DNA from: Acidimicrobiales bacterium
GTDB taxonomy: Bacteria > Actinomycetota > Acidimicrobiia > Acidimicrobiales > SHLQ01
Length of the DNA stretch: 6,173 nt
Direction: 5' to 3'
NCBI GenBank assembly: GCA_013002375.1
Contig: JABDJW010000402.1
Coordinates: 1 to 6,173, forward strand
Below the pieces are notes generated by a model. The model had not been told where the DNA came from. It saw only the letters and a list, made by a program, of their open reading frames with translations, and did not search any database. The stretch's first letter is position 1. Each line of letters begins with the position of its first letter. Below, piece after piece: positions 5,579 through 6,173 of this stretch. Position numbers and translations under genes: made by a program.

Positions 5579-5588
5579 ACCCTATGGT
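5579..5588. promoter_or_regulatory. Overlapping divergent -10 elements
   Basis: The plus strand reads ACCCTATGGT. TATGGT (5583-5588) fits TANNNT for the rightward gene, seven bases before ATG 5596. On the minus strand TAGGGT (5584-5579) fits for the transporter, three bases before ATG 5575 and six before ATG 5572. The hexamers share the central TA, and the 10-mer is palindromic apart from one mirrored pair of positions. Neither gene has a good Shine-Dalgarno, which suits leaderless transcription. No convincing -35 was seen on either side. Confidence 0.4.
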
Positions 5589-5595
5589 GCCGACC

Positions 5596-6173
5596 ATGTT
5601 GCCCCTCGGTCTGCTCGTGAATCCGCGTTCGGGAAAGGATGTGCGCCGCGTCGTCGCCGCGGCGGCCACCTCGACGCTCGAGGACAAGATCAGCATCATC
5701 CGCCGGGTGATCCAGGGTGCGCAGACCGCGGGGGTGACCAACGTCGTCACCAACCGCGAGCCGCATCGGCTGGTCGAGCGGGCGGTGGGCAACCGGTCCG
5801 ACATCGAGGTCGAGTACCTGGGGGCCGATTTGGCCGGGAACGAAACCGACAGCATCGTCGTTGCCGGCGGCCTGCGCGATGCCGGGTGTCCCGCGGTCGT
5901 GGTGCTCGGCGGTGACGGCACGAACCGGGCGGTCGCGCTCGGATGGCCCGATGTGCCGGTTGTACCGCTCTCGACCGGTACCAACAACGCGTTTCCCTAC
6001 TACGTCGAGCCGACGGTGGCCGGCGCCGCCGCGGGGTTGATCGTCACCGAAAGTATCGATCGTGATTCGGTCGCGACCCGGGCCAAGGTCGTCCGCATCG
6101 AACATCGGACCGGTGGGGCCATCGAACGCGATGTTGCCCTGATCGATGCGGTGGCCGTCGACGACCCCTACGT
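5596..6173 (+). CDS. AcoX-like / ATP-NAD kinase-fold protein, 3'-truncated
   Basis: The frame is open to the right edge, giving 192 residues of an incomplete protein. It starts MLPLGLLVNPRSGKD, the N-terminal strand and loop of the NAD kinase/diacylglycerol kinase fold. VVVLGGDGTNRAVA (101-114) is the GGDGT nucleotide-binding motif, and VPLSTGTNNAFP (123-134) is the second conserved loop. The GGDGTNR plus STGTNN pairing resembles AcoX-type proteins of acetoin or 2-oxoacid dehydrogenase loci more than housekeeping NadK. Biochemical function of AcoX is not well established, so NAD phosphorylation is only a fold-based guess. It is probably cytosolic, with no signal peptide. ATG 5596 is preferred because 5584 and 5587 fall inside the candidate -10; the alternatives add MVPT. 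It is divergent from the transporter with a 20-bp gap. Confidence 0.82.
   Translation, partial: MLPLGLLVNPRSGKDVRRVVAAAATSTLEDKISIIRRVIQGAQTAGVTNVVTNREPHRLVERAVGNRSDIEVEYLGADLAGNETDSIVVAGGLRDAGCPAVVVLGGDGTNRAVALGWPDVPVVPLSTGTNNAFPYYVEPTVAGAAAGLIVTESIDRDSVATRAKVVRIEHRTGGAIERDVALIDAVAVDDPY

Overview
The window is high-GC, densely coded DNA with strong third-position G/C bias and several GTG/ATG start ambiguities. Gene content points to an actinobacterium: an Rv0958-like AAA+ ATPase, an actinobacterial cyclophilin, a FadB2-like 286-residue 3-hydroxyacyl-CoA dehydrogenase, an F420-type luciferase-like oxidoreductase, a 14-helix DHA2 transporter and an AcoX-like NAD-kinase-fold protein. The repeat style and gene mix make me think of Acidimicrobiia (Ilumatobacter-like), but that is an impression, not something the sequence proves.

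Layout. (1) 2-943, plus: 3' two thirds of an AAA+ ATPase of the Mg-chelatase-I-like group; its Walker A lies off the left edge. (2) 944-1464: about 520 bp with no credible gene, holding one copy of a repeat module, several perfect hairpins and the probable leader of the next operon, including a 20-bp palindrome. (3) 1465-2886, plus: a two-gene unit, cyclophilin then FadB2-like dehydrogenase, separated by 3 nt. (4) 2887-3186: about 300 bp filled mostly by a mosaic of direct repeats, one block of which (43 bp, 42 identical) is shared with region 2. (5) 3187-4197, plus: LLM/F420-dependent oxidoreductase, possibly a leaderless mRNA. (6) 4211-5575, minus: 14-TM MFS transporter, convergent with gene 5 (13 bp apart). 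(7) 5596-6173, plus: N-terminal part of an AcoX/ATP-NAD-kinase-like protein, divergent from gene 6 across only 20 bp, where two overlapping -10-like hexamers form a nearly symmetric element.

How the genes work together: the cyclophilin/dehydrogenase pair is probably one transcript but has no obvious shared pathway. The FadB2-like enzyme and LLM oxidoreductase are typical of actinobacterial lipid and redox metabolism. The transporter and AcoX-like gene share a promoter region and may be co-controlled. I found no CRISPR array, tRNA, rRNA, transposase, phage gene or defence cassette. The clearest structure unexplained by genes is the modular intergenic repeat; nothing here amounts to a demonstrated new biological system.
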